Positions 32,654-45,700 of a stretch of 60,000 nt of DNA are shown here, in pieces; positions within the stretch are counted from its first letter, which is position 1; every line of letters begins with the position of its first letter. The stretch is from assembly GCA_903813345.2 (NCBI GenBank), contig CAIIXF020000008.1:37574867-37634866 (forward strand), in the 5' to 3' direction. Under the pieces are notes generated by a model. That model saw only the letters and a list, made by a program, of their open reading frames with translations, did not search any database and was not told where the DNA came from. A program made the translations under genes and the position numbers. Source of the DNA: Owenia fusiformis (Eukaryota > Annelida > Polychaeta > Sabellida > Oweniidae).

Positions 32654-33631
32654 TGACACATGCAATGGAACCATTGGTATATGTCTGCTTATGGGGGGCC
32701 CATACTGCCTAGGGGGGGGGGGACACGCTGTATATGCAGAACAGGTTTTGCCAACCCTCATTACTGGTAAACAAAATACAAAACAAAAAAGAACATGCCT
32801 ATTTTGAAACTTACATTTTTCCCATAACATGTGCTTTATTGCATCCTGATGCAAAGACTAGTTATAATCTACACTAATTTACACATTTTTGGGGTATTTC
32901 CAGAGCTCCATTCACATATCCAGATTCCTAAGATCAATGACTTCTATAGTAGATCCCTCCATCAATGTGGGTCCCTGAAGTCTGTATCATGTGTAGGATC
33001 AGATTTAAGCCATGATATAGGTAGGTTCAAGAAGACAGCTGAGTTTCAAAATGGCCATTATTTTTTACAAGAAAACATGTTTTTTGAAAATTGAAATACC
33101 AGTAAACTGGTAAAAGGTCGGTTCAAGGAGAAATTTTTAAGACGACCACTATTTATCAAAATCACTTCACTGTGATTTGCTTCTTGTTGAGTTAATGTTT
33201 TCTTAACTTAAGGTCAAGGTCAACATTTGAAATGGTATATGATTATTTTACATATTAAGGACATATACTAGTAGTTTTGATAAAAGATTGGTCTGACAGA
33301 GTGGTCAAAAATATTATATTAATTGGCCTACTTCATGTTTTGCACATGCTCTTATTTCACATTGCACATGTGTGTTATAAATATTTACCAGAGTTTCTCA
33401 CGTTTAGGCCCATGGGCGTTTATCTGAAAAAGGTGTATGAAAACGTTTTTTCCCTCTTTGTGAAACCCCATGGGCATTCGTTTAAGATACTTCAAAAACT
33501 CACAGTGGGCGAAAACATTGAGAAAAGGACTAAAATTGAAGTGGCAAACAGAGCAGAGAATAGAGGTGAATTTGACAACTCATTTGTCACACATTTCCTT
33601 GAAATTTTATGTTTATGATATATCTTTGCAG
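32654..33631. other. No gene seen
   Basis: A 113-codon frame at 33277-33618 has no recognisable features. CCCATGGGC motifs near 33410 and 33468 recall the MITE at 10926 but no ends were found. Confidence 0.4.
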
Positions 33632-33753
33632 TCCCCATGGCAGTAGAGGAGCAGGTAGCCATCATATTCTCTGGAGTTGAAGATAAGCTGACGAAGTTGA
33701 CATCTGGCAAAATTGCAGATACAAAAGAAGAAAAGCTACAGAATGTGTTCTAA
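33632..33753 (+). pseudogene. Orphan exon like the C-terminus of ATP synthase subunit alpha
   Basis: After the acceptor TATCTTTGCAG (ending 33631) the frame reads PMAVEEQVAIIFSGVEDKL, which closely fits the C-terminal helical domain of F1 ATP synthase alpha (family pattern P-M-A-x-E-E-Q-V-A-x-I-x-x-G-V). It then goes to SGKIADTKEEKLQNVF and TAA. The second part resembles the very end of the protein (GKI...AKL), so about 35 residues between them seem deleted. No upstream exon of this gene was found in the window. It may be a decayed duplicate, or the last exon of a divergent paralogue with long introns. Confidence 0.55.
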
Positions 33754-35012
33754 AATTCCCTCCATGGATTCAAAACCTGAATATAGTTCATTCTATAATG
33801 AACATGAACTAAGAGAATTAGTTCCAAATGACACTGCCAGTCTTCCTGATTCGTTTCAATGAAAAATTTAAATAGACAGTGGATAATATGTGCAGTAGTA
33901 TGATCTTCTGGAGTAGCTCAACAAATTACAATGATATGTGTTATGTTATACAGTAAATCTTGGCCCATCAAGAATTGGGAGATTGAGGTATCTCTTGGAG
34001 CTGTCTGCTATACTACACTGCTGTGATACTGTACTTCATACACAACACTGTCTAATAGCATAATTGTTAGTTTGAACCTTTGAGCCATGGAATAAGCTTC
34101 TGATAAGAATGTCTAAATCATTATTTGTCATTGAGAAAACATAGAATAGAATCTTTACATTTGAGAAATATTACCATACACATGTTTACTGAGTATTCAT
34201 TCATAGATATTTCAGAATCGGGGGGGGGGGGGGGAGGGGGATTAACCTCAGAGTTCAAAGATGACTACATTTATAATGTAAAGATCTATTGAGATGACGT
34301 ACAGTTGGTACACCTCTGATTGGTCCAAATCGATAAACAAAAATGGCTGATTCAAATTTTCTAATAACATCATAGCTTGGATTTTCACATCAAGATAAAG
34401 AAAAGCGTAATGAATATGCTTACATCCATTAAAGCATCACGATGACGTGTAATATTAGAAAACTAACTCGTGAGAAGGATGTGTCCGGATATATGCCCTT
34501 TTGGTCCCTCAGTCAAATGTATGTGAAATATGGTTTTTATTACTGTCCTAGTTATATTTGATAAGTATATTTACATTTTCACGAGTTTTGATGCAAAATT
34601 AACCCCCTGCTGAGAGTCAGAATAAGTATCTGAACAAATAAAGAGGGTCATTATCATAGAAAAAACACCAATGGCAACATGTATGACATACAAAGGAGAA
34701 ATAAGTTAAGACCCATGAAGAATTAAAAAGAAAATCATATTTTTGAAATGTATTTTAGGATTAAAATATTTTTCAAATTTTTGAATTTCCCGCCAGTTTA
34801 ATTTGAAGGGTGAAAAACAAGATGGCTGCCATTTGATGTAAGAAATATCAGAAAAAAGTTGCTTCACTTTTAGTTTTGCACAATGAGCATAGTTTTCCGG
34901 TTTAGGTTTTTTTGACTGATTCTGAATCTTCATCACCAGGGTCATGTATAGAGATTATAATATTGAAACCAAAATGTTGTGCTCAGCATGAATTTGACTG
35001 AAATATGTGTAA
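33754..35012. other. No gene seen; G-run at 34220-34240
   Basis: Fifteen consecutive Gs, one A and five Gs form the run, which could fold as a G-quadruplex. No supported frame on either strand. Confidence 0.45.
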
Positions 35013-35358
35013 AGGACGATTCTCGGTTTGGAGAACGAAGTTCATCAATCTAAATGAGCATTATCCCTGCTTCAGACAAATTTGATTTTTTACATAATAT
35101 AGATTTAAATGTCCTCTTTTGAATAGTCATAATTTAATTTGGGTAATATTTCTAGATTTTTCGCAAAAAAATATTAGCGCAGTACACTGATGAACTTCTT
35201 TCCCTTCAGACCAATTTGTTATTTTTACATCTTGTAGATTTAAATGTCCTCTTTTGAATATTCATAGTTTAATTTGGGTAATATTTCTATATTTTTCATT
35301 AAAAAAAATTATTAGCCCAAGAGACTGTTCTCCAAAGTCCAAACCGAGAATCGTCCTT
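35013..35358. mobile_element. MITE with AAGGACGATTCTCGGTTTGG ends
   Basis: The 20-bp terminal repeats are perfect; GAGAAC/GTTCTC extends them with a gap. Inside, a segment (AGATTTAAATGTCCTCTTTT...) is tandemly duplicated at 35101 and 35236. Confidence 0.85.
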
Positions 35359-36220
35359 CACTAACACAATTGAAGTCTCAAAAATGGATGCTCAGTAACT
35401 TTGAGTGACTATAATCCCTTGATTACCCAGATAAACACCAATTCACTTATCCAGAAATACCATTCAATGTCTATACAAAGAAAGTACGCAATATTTTGGA
35501 GGATATGTTTCAAAGTTTTTGTATAAATAATTCATTTAATATTTGCCATTGATTTGTCTTTGATGCCAATATTCTTCATCAATTGTGATACAAATTGATA
35601 TTTTTGTAATCTCAGAATAGAAGGATAAGATATTGAAGTTTAATAATATGTGTGATTGAGTTGGTTTATCAGACATTACAATTTTCAATATTTCCTAAGT
35701 CGATACCCAGACTCATGGTAGGTGGTAGGCAGGAGACTAATATATCAGTCATCGCTAAAGCTCTGGGGGTCCACCCCTCTTTTTCAGAATTGATCTCCAC
35801 AAAAGACATATTACTGAGTATTTGTTCCATAGCCTAGCATATTACAGTATTATGAATGAATATTATTTGGTACTATATAACTGCACTTTATCTTAATTTT
35901 TAGAATTAAAACCATGTCAGCATGCTGGCATGTCAGCGTCATGATTTTATGATTACTAGTATTGATGAAATGAAATAAATGAATAATTGCATTCAACGGT
36001 CAGCTTATATTGTTGAGAAATTATTTACTTCGTATAATTTTTTCCACAATATTTCCTAAAATAAGTTCATTTTCCGTGTGAAACTCCTGTGCACATATCT
36101 ATGGGCAGTATACCAGTATACGGGTATAGCAATGGGGGAAAATAGTCTTGTTAGGTGGAACAGGGAAGATTCGTGAAAACGTCAGGAAAACACGGAAGGG
36201 TAGGGGAGTTTTGTAGGGTA
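35359..36220. other. No gene seen
   Basis: AT-rich DNA. A GTATACCAGTATACGGGTATA cluster occurs near 36110. Confidence 0.4.
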
Positions 36221-36450
36221 AAGGACCGTGAGTTGTTTGTAGAATGATACACTTTAAAACATTTAATTGACTTTAAGATTGCACCATATAATCCCCAAAA
36301 ATATCTCATTTTCAAGAATTATCTATGGATTAACACCCAAGTATTGTAACATAGTGGTTTAAAGTGTATTGATGTTTTTTAGATGAAAAACACAAGTCGA
36401 ATGCATGAACAAGCTCCCTAGATTCATTCTACAAACAACTCGCGGTCCTT
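36221..36450. mobile_element. Complete AAGGACCG MITE, 230 bp, TA flanks
   Basis: Ends AAGGACCGTGAGTTGTTTGT and the complement ACAAACAACTCGCGGTCCTT, flanked by TA on both sides. Same family as the truncated copy at 6611-6790. Confidence 0.85.
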
Positions 36451-37574
36451 TAAATACCCACGAAATAAATGTGCTTTTTCGGCAGTATGTATTGTATTCG
36501 AATATTTCGTTAACTTCACTTCCTTTCAATTATTAAATAAATAAAGTCGATGTACTATTGATTTTCCTAAGGGCAAGGAAGATTGCCTCCCAGAGTGCAA
36601 TATCCATATTCTGTCTCATATATGGGAATGTGCTTCAAAATTCGAATTCCAACAGCCGCCATTTGGTCACTTCAACATTAGGATCGTGTATTTTGGTCTT
36701 ATTTCCTATCGAAATATTCCAAAAATGAAATTCTTGGAGTCAACCCTCCTTGCACCAACTAGTTGCACGTCGACGTTGTGCAAACTGCTACAAATTATAA
36801 AAGGTGCAATATGCGGTCAGCGTCACTGATCCATACGCTAAGCGACTGACAGACTGAGGATGCACAATTTACAAATTATCGCTATTAGGTGAGTGGCTCC
36901 TCGGAACATAATGCTGAAATTACCAGTACAATGTTTTTTAAAACCAATCTGTCGAGATAGTGTTTTCGAAAATTTATATCTGCATAGCCTGATAGCGGTT
37001 TTATTGGATGAATTTTAATAGCGTGTTGACTTAGGGGCGTCGGCAGAATTGTTGAATTGAAGCCGGGCATAGAAGGCATTCACAGCTCATCTGAGACTAA
37101 ACAGGGGTCATTATGCTATAAATGAATATGTATACGTGAGCTGATCATTTTCGAATAAAACATGCCTTCGAAAATTTATTCATCGTCGTGATATCCGGTG
37201 TCCGGTCTTGATATAAAATCAATTTAAATACAGAGCGAGCAATGTTTGCACATTTATACAATGAATTCCCTCATTCGACAAATCGAGAAATAGAGACGGC
37301 CGCCGACCTCACAACGTAAAATTAAAAGCCGGGTATTTTGACTTTCATTGTTCACTTCAAAGTTGGAAAAGAATTCTTACTGATGTCCAACCATGCTTCA
37401 ATTAATGCGCTAAAACGAGTCACATTTACGCATTTGGCGTGAAGAACGGTAACACGTAACCTGGTTTTATTGGCTGCATTCCATCGGATCATATGTAATA
37501 AGTCCATCAATGTGATGTGCTTGTGATACTCTTTTATGTTGTATTAGATTCATACTGAATCATTAATGCATATT
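36451..37574. other. No gene seen
   Basis: Slightly higher GC, no supported frame. The 64-codon minus frame at 36885-37079 has no recognisable features. Confidence 0.4.
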
Positions 37575-38460
37575 GACCGAGATATGGTCATGAACAAATA
37601 CATACGCGTATCAAATCTAATCTTGGTTTAAAAATCGAGAAATACGACGTCGTCATTGGTTTGCGGTAAAAACCATGATTTTTCACTCGTCGTTACAGAA
37701 AGTTGGCAGAAATTTGTCTTCAGAGGTTTCAGAAAAAACAATCGTACCATTGGAGAGAGCTCATTGTGGGCTAAATGTAGAGCGAAAAACATTTTTTAAC
37801 TCAACGAGATTTAATAGCCCAATTAACGCGCGAATGTGATACACATTTGTGCATTTTCAGTGAATTTCTGTGAAAAAATGTTCTACACGTTTGTACCCGT
37901 AGCTGGGTGGTATTTAATCGGGTCAAAATAACTTATCCATATGCGCATTGCCCTTGTAATAAGCTTTCATTAACTATAAAAATGATCATTCAATGACGAA
38001 TATTGACCGAGATATGACCGTGAACAAATATCATACGCGTATCAAATCTAATCTTGGTATGAAAATCGAGAAATACGACGTCATTGGTTTGCGGGAAAAA
38101 CCATGATTTTTCACTCGTCGTTACAGAAAGTTGGCAGAAATTTGTCTTCAGGGGTTTCAGAAAAAAACAATTATACCATTGGAAAGAGCTCGATGTGGGC
38201 TAAATGATGAGTGAAAAACATTTTTTAACCCGACTTGTTTTAATAGCCTATTTAACCCGCGAAAATGATACACATTTCTGCATTTTTAATGAAAAATATG
38301 TCAAAACTTTAGCACCCGTAACTGGTTGGTATTTTATCTGACCAAAATAATAAATTCACATACGTAATGCCCTGGTTATAAGCTTTCATTAATTATCAAA
38401 TTTATAATATAATGATAAATATTGACTGAGATATGATCGATTAGAAATGCATGTATACAC
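37575..38460 (+). repeat. Tandem repeat of about 430 bp, two units and part of a third
   Basis: GACCGAGATATG starts units at 37575 and 38005, and GACTGAGATATG begins a partial third at 38424. Each unit holds AAATCGAGAAATACGACGTC, GTTGGCAGAAATTTGTCTTC and a run ending in ATAAGCTTTCATTAA. Units are clearly diverged, so the array is old. Confidence 0.88.
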
Positions 38461-38650
38461 CATGACGTTCAAAAGCGTGAAATTTAAATGGACTGATCAC
38501 CGTAGATTACTACGCGATTTTGCCGAAAGAACAATGGAAATGACGTCTTTTCAGTGTTGTTTAATAACATTTTACACTTTATTTATTTAAACAATTTTCA
38601 CAGTTGCTCAATATACCCCCACCCCCTCCCCTATGCATCAACAATAAGCT

Positions 38651-39026
38651 TCAAGTGGTAGCGCAATCTATCAATAGCCTTATTGAGAGATTTCTGTTGC
38701 AACGGCATTTCAGCACTTTAGGATTCTGTTTCAGCTCATCAAAGCTGTTTATTGGATGCTTTTGATTGTACCATTTCCTCGAGATGGCTCCATGTATGGT
38801 AATCAAACACATTACATGTAGCATCGGGGCTGTTGGGTGGCCAAGCATCGAGATCAATCAAATTGACACCTTGTTTGCAAAGGAATGCCAATGTCTCCTG
38901 AGATCTATGGTACGGGGCTATATCTTGTTGGAAAATAAAATTCTCGTCACATATACGTTTAATGTCTTTTAACAGACCCCATTTGAGTACATATTGATAA
39001 TAAACAACACTAAAATTCATAAACAA
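38651..39026 (-). pseudogene. Mariner-family transposase, C-terminal part, frameshifted
   Basis: FIFQQDIAPYHRSQETLAFL gives the second catalytic Asp, and WPPNSPDATCNVFDYHTWSHLEEMV the third-Asp block, although the usual Leu-Asn-Pro after SPD is changed. After 38739 the match continues in another frame (YNQKHPINSFDELKQ), which shows a frameshift. The WPPNSPD variant fits the DD37D/rosa side of the mariner group more than classical DD34D (inference). Confidence 0.82.
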
Positions 39027-39304
39027 TAAGTTTAGTCACACAATATGCAAATATACAAGCATTTATTCACCTAACAAAATGATATTCTATAAATAAAAAA
39101 TTAACATTATTCCGCAGATTTACTATTTTCTCCATAAATACCGACCCGGCCTCCCAAATAAGCATAATAAAACTTTAATATCGATTTCATATTGTTCGAA
39201 AATGGATTACCTTTAAAATGATATATAAATCAATGTATCATATTGAACATAGCTATTTTCAGTCTGATTTAAAGTTGGGTATTGTTTTTTTTTGGCCCAC
39301 CCTG
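38651..39304 (-). mobile_element. Mariner-like element, truncated, minus orientation
   Basis: The right end on the plus strand is TTTTTTTTTGGCCCACCCTG, followed by TA (39305-39306). Reading inward on the minus strand, about 300 bp match 27593-27900, then the transposase C-terminal part follows directly; the N-terminal part is deleted. The other terminal repeat is missing. Confidence 0.82.
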
Positions 39305-39493
39305 TATTTGAGATATTAGTTTCACGTTTAATAAACCGTTTAATAAACCGTTTTAGCCCAAACTATTGTAGTTTTTAGTTATAATATTGTAAATAACAAA
39401 ATGCCACAATTTTAGTTTTGCAAGTGGTAATTATATTTCCAAAACATTTCAAGAAACAACTCGCCCTTTCCTGAATGTTTTCATAGGATCGAT

Positions 39494-39708
39494 CTACAAA
39501 ACAAAAGGCAAAATCGTAGGGCAACTAAGAGTTGAATTTGGGTCGGCGTCATAGGCCACGCAGAGGTCCTCGATCCTCTCATCTGGTAGTTTCTTATCCC
39601 AGAAGATAAGTTCATCGATGATAGCCTCTCCGAATTTTGCAAAGTTTTTGTTCGGTCTCCCTAACACAACGTTGTTCCATGGGGTGTTTGGTACATTCCG
39701 TGTCTCTG
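39494..39708 (-). CDS. Exon 6: end of LamG-like domain and C-terminus
   Basis: Acceptor ATTTTAG, 70 codons and TAG at 39494-39496. VVLGRPN, FGEAIIDELIFWDKKLPDER and IEDLC are the standard last strands (I-D-E-L-x-x-W-D-x-x-L). The tail has one more Cys (TLSCPTI). Confidence 0.88.
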
Positions 39709-42700
39709 CTAAAATCGGAAATCATATTTACATTCTTTCATCCAATCTAACGTTTGCAATTTTTGGCAAAGAGTCGATATTCCAGATGTTTTAGCAATGA
39801 TGTATATTTTTATCTAATTATTTATTTATTTTTGAAGAATCTCCACTATTTATATCAGTGGCACTGCATTTAACTAAAGTACAACTAAAATTGAATTAAA
39901 AACATTCAAATAAGAACATTCTTTTCAGCAGTATTTTGTTAATATAATATATCAACTATCTTGTCCACCAAGATTCCTATCCTGTATCATCGTCGCCAAT
40001 AATTCATTTCAGTTTATCACTTGTTTATGATTTAAGATATCCTTCAAAGACCATGCGCTCTAAATTCCGAATTATGTAACCTTCATTGAAAAGAGTGAGG
40101 GCTGCTAATCTACTTGAATTAAAAATATTTGTTAAGTTAAATATGCAACGATTACATACCGGATACACATTGTATCCGATTCAACGTTTAAGAAATAATT
40201 GTTAAGTTTAATATGCAATGATTACATACACATTGTATCCGATTCAACGTTTACACAGTCTATCCATAACTTGAGCCCTTCATCTTGTTTCCACGTGAGC
40301 ACAATGTGCCGCCATTGCTCTCTCAGTGTCGCCCCAGGATAGCTCACTTTCCAAATTTCAGTCCTGGTGCTAAACCACGAACCTAAATTTCCCGCTAACC
40401 AAAATAGGGCTACTCCAAACGAAGATCCCGTCTGTCCACCGCTGGAGAAATAATACATCTCATTGGCCACCTTTGGTCCGATGTAAAGCCACATAGAAAG
40501 TGTATAACCATTTGGACAAAGCTCTAAATCACCTGAAATCAAAATAGAGTCATAGGCGTGGCCAGAATCTATTTGAAGATGAATAGGATAATTTAGTAAG
40601 GATAAACTGAAATTAAACAATGATAAAACTTTATTTATGGACCTCTATCCAGAGATATGATTTATTTAACAATTTAAATAAAGAAAAGTCTACCTCAAAA
40701 AAGTTTCATGCATGACTACGCGAATGACAATGGAAACACGATTCACCTATGAAAGAATTAGGAATTGTGTCGTAATTGAGTCCCTGGGACATCCTTGAGC
40801 ACATTGATATATATTACTCCGACCAAGAAAATAATTCCCATGTTGTGAATTTACACTGTAGTTGTCACAGTTGCACATGCTAACTATCACGACTGTACCC
40901 CCATAAATGTGAGCTCGGTTTGCTTTTTTAAATTTTGACTTTGATAAGGTGTTTTGCTGTAACTAAATGTCAAAAAAAGAAAAATGCAAATCACCACCAT
41001 ATTCACGGGGGTCCATAACTGATGAAATAAAATATACCAAAACATTCGTGTCTGTGATTTCCAAGATCAACCCATTGATCAATTCCATCTAAATATATTC
41101 CTTGGTCAACCTGGCCATCATCGAGGGTGGCGTTGTTGTAGATTCTACCATTGGGGCACTCGCCCTCCAAAATATCATCTCGTTTCCCATCCATTGGCAT
41201 ATAGTAAATGTAGTCTACAAGGCCATGTTAACTATGGTAAAGTGTTCAATGTTTGCATCATGAATAATAAGATTGATGAAAATCTCAACTGTTAGGCGAA
41301 ATATGGAATATATTCATGGTTGTGCGGTATTTGTGATACATGCCATACTCACCAGCTACGGTGTATAACATATTCCGAAGGTGAGTATGGCATATTCCGC
41401 AGTGAATATTCGATACATTGATTTCAGTGAATACCCGATACTCACATGCGGAATATGCCATACTCACCTGCGGGATATGTCATACTCACCCACGGAGTAT
41501 GTAATATACCTCAGGTGAAAACGCGAAACGGAAACAGAAAGCCTCGATTTGATTGTTCAAAATAATCGACTCTCAAATGTAAAACTACGCTGGATGACCA
41601 ATTTTGTTATCGTTTTGAGTACTAATATATAAATCCTGGGTAGATTAAATAAGTTAATTGTTTAATTGCAGAATGGTGCTTCTGAAAGTATCAGAAATGT
41701 GTAAATCGTGATTGCCAATACAAAAATATAAAAATACTAGTGGTTTTGTAGGTCTTTGTCGACTGTTATGCGCAATAATGTTTCCTTTGAAGTGTTTCTT
41801 TGCGTGTAAGACATAAAACGACATCAAACAATACAGGCACCACTGGTGTATTTATTCAATTGTATTAGTTGATATATCCAATGCACTGACCTGTAGATTC
41901 AGCAATCATTATACCCTTTGCCTGATCATTCAATCAATGTAATTGACAATTACGTACTTCCGTTTTCTGTTCTCATTGGTTAGTGAGTATGCCATATACC
42001 GCAGGTGAATATGTCACACTTCGCAAGTGAATAAGCCATATTCGTTGCGGAATATTACATATATTTGTATCGTGTTTGCCGCGTAACAACCTCAACCAAA
42101 AGTCAACACAACACAAATCATCTCAACTAGTACTAGATTTCTTTAAATGTTTCTTGTGCAACATATACAGGGTGGTCCAAAAAAATTGGAACATTTGTTA
42201 ATTGAACACAAAACCTTTATTTTTCTTCTAAAATGTACAAAACTTTTACTGAGCATAGTTCAATCACTTATTTATCTGATGTTTATAGGTGAAAACCAAA
42301 AAGTTAACGCATTTAACTAGTCAATCTTTGATAGGACCCCCTTTTTGTAAATATACACCTGTCAATTTCGCGGCTACTTTTTCAAGTATTATTTATTTCA
42401 AAGCACATGTTAATTGGTATAAATATTTTATAAAATCATATTCAGTTGACAAAGGGTATTTACATCTGGGGTTTGCCAGAAAAATATTGTGTTAACTTAA
42501 ACTTAAACAATACCCAAAATTATCATTTTCATTTAAGAGTAGGGAAGAAGGAACATGTCAATGGTGAGCGATTGCATAACCCTCTCAGCTACTCAAGTGA
42601 CAAAAGAATTGTTCCCACTTTTCAGTAAAGGCAAAACTGACCAGTTATTCACAAAGTTTTATTAAAAACCAATGCTAAGCACATATACAGTGTATAATAT

Positions 42701-45700
42701 ATGTCACGGAGTAAAGGTTCTTTTCAATAAAAAGATAACAGATATCACATTTTAATGTAAGAAAATTAATTTTATATTCTATTGAGAATTAAAAATATAT
42801 TAAAAATCACAAGGTGAAGGAATAAAAGGTGAATATCTTGATAAAAACATATAAGTGGTTATATAACACCACAACTACAGTCCTGGAACCTAAAGACGGT
42901 ATTATATCCATTAAGTCAGACACATATAGTTTAATCCATAAAAGGAAATAAATGCCTTGTACACAAATCCAGTCACAAACGAAGTAAATGTTACACATAG
43001 ATTTCTTCGGTTATCCACAACACAAAACTTGTATTACGTCACAAGCTTTAAAGTACTCCCACGGAGCTACACGGCTTCACAAGTATGGCAGGAATCCTCA
43101 TCCTACGCAATACCTAACACAAACACAGTGATCCACTATTCCGTCAGTGGAAAACTAAGGGTGCGTGTATCCCATAGCTAAGTACAACACAAATGCAGGA
43201 TGTTCGAATCGCTCTCCATATGCACTAATACACAGATGACAGTCTCAACATACGACATAAATATATACGTGGCACGACATCAAAAGGTTATTCCAGATAA
43301 CTGATATGTTCATAGTGTTCCATTCTACACATGAAGATGTATATAAGTTTTTCATATTTGCAAAATCCACAGTTCTCCTAAACTTGTTGAAAAGGTTTCT
43401 TCCTTCACTTTCACATCTCACTCAGTCTGCTCTCTTGGTTTCATAACTCAGCTAGGTCACTATATTACTCTATACTCTACTCAGTGTAACAACATGAGTT
43501 TATGTCAAAGGATTAAAGTACAGTAAAACTAATCAACTGTTAATTTCTACATAAAGGACTATGGACAATTTAAATTCACTCAAAGGATAAGGTAAACTGC
43601 ACTTATTTGAAACAATAAAACATAAATCAATTATAACATGTGACAATATATATACCATTTGTGTTCTGGGAGACTCCTCTATGATATTGATAGACATATT
43701 GATATTCCCAATGAATATTATTCATATCAGAACAATAAAGGGGAAGGGGCTTCATTTACCAGTCAAATCAGACAGTCCTGGCCTCTTTCTGGAGAATATT
43801 CAATCAGTAATACACTCAACAATAGCCATCAAAATATGCTTGATCCCATGAATTTGGGTAAAACTTTTTGAATATGCTACTAGATTTGATCTTCCAAGGC
43901 AAACAAATAGGAAGTTTGATCAAGCTGAATTTTTAATGAAGATGGCTTGGACAAAACAAATGAACAGTAAACTAATTGAGTATTTACAAATCTAAGCCCC
44001 AGGCTTCAACTTGTAAGTCAGGAGAAGAGGGGTCATATCAAACATTGACTAGTTTAATGCATTAACTTTGTGGTTTTCACCTATAAACTTTACATCAGAT
44101 AAATAAGTGACTGAACTATGCTCAGTAAAAGTTTGGTGCATTTTAGAAGAAAAATAAAGGTTTTCCATTCAATTAACAAATGTTCCAATTGTTTTTGGAC
44201 CACCCCGTATATGAAATGTTTGGTGGCCCCACCGTATCGATTGTCTCAATAGCATCATCAATATAAAAGGTACAGTGTCTGATAAAAGCACAATTAGAGT
44301 AGCCCCTTGATGCTTTGGCTGTATTTATAAGGAATTGGTCTATCTAATACAAACTTTGAGGCCTCAACTAATTCATAATGTGATTAGTTTGATGATTGTT
44401 TACAGATATTAAATTACAGATATCTAAATGAAATTGAAATTTCTTTTTTTGTTTTTGAACCACAACACATTTTTGGTTATCTTTCCACATAACACTTGGT
44501 TATTACTTTCAAGGGTTTCATAATATAGATTAAGCTTAAACAGTTGTTTGTTGATTTGGACTTATTGTGTATTATCCGACAGTTGGTTGTTCTGTTGATT
44601 TTCTCAATATATCGGTGATACTGTGCCTTCAATATGTTCTCAAGATATATCTTAGGTATGAAAGATATTATATGAGCAATTATAGTTCGACTTCAATCAC
44701 TGTTCCACAACAACTTAATTTGACGTAACGTCAATGTAACAAAATGAACTTCCTGGTTACGAGTCTCTCATTCGCTTTTGTTACATTGACGAAAGTCCGT
44801 TTTATTACCAATCAGTGTACCAATGTATGTTACTTTGACGACTTACGTCAATGTTACAAAAGCGATGGTCTAAATGCACGAAATGCAGCTTTATTTAAAA
44901 ATCCAATTCCAAACTGAGAGCATTTTTCAAAACTAGACTTTATGGTCTAACTTTGTGCCAAATGATAATCTGCAACATGACTTATACGTAAGTTTAAATC
45001 GAGAAAACAAAAAACTCGTATCCAGGAAGCTCATCCATTTTGTTACAGTGACGCTCCCTCCGTCAAATAACTAGTTATAGAACAGTGTCAATGATTGTCT
45101 GGGAGACAGACCTAGGCGACATTGTCCCTTTAGTATGTAAAAGGTTTGCCACGTGGTTTTTTGCGCAAGCAAGATTCGGTTGAATTTCAATCCAGCATAA
45201 CATAAACTGAATTTTCTAGTGGAAGACAAGATGCGGTGGCGCTACTCCATTCTCCACTAGGAAGACACATTATAGGGTCCCCTTTAATTAAATAGTGAGT
45301 GATCTCACCTCTGATTGCACAATGTGCAGTCGCACTACTCCATTCTCCATTAGGAAGACACGTTATAGGGTCCCCTTTTATTAAATAAAAGGTGAGTGAT
45401 CTCACCTCTGATCGCACAACAAGATGCAGCCGCACTTCTCCATTAGGAAGACACGTTATAGGGTCCCCTTTAATTAAATCAAGAGTGAGTGATCTCACCT
45501 CTGAATGCACAACAAGAAGCAGTCGCACTACTCCATTCCCCACTAGCCACTACGAAGACAGGTTATAGGGTCCCCTTTAATTAAATAAAGAGTGAGTGAT
45601 CTCACCTCTGAATGCACAACAAGAAGCAGTCGCACTACTCCATTCCCCACTAGCCACTAGAAAGACACGTTATAGGGTCCCCTTTTATTAAATAAAGAGT

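Noticed and set aside
33277-33618. 113-codon plus ORF
   Set aside because: No domain, no splice or promoter context, composition like the surrounding AT-rich DNA.
36885-37079. 64-codon minus ORF
   Set aside because: No recognisable feature and no splice sites that link it to a neighbour.
42957-43181. 74-codon ORF inside the 42168 transposon as transposase
   Set aside because: No DDE motif and far too short; the element seems non-autonomous.
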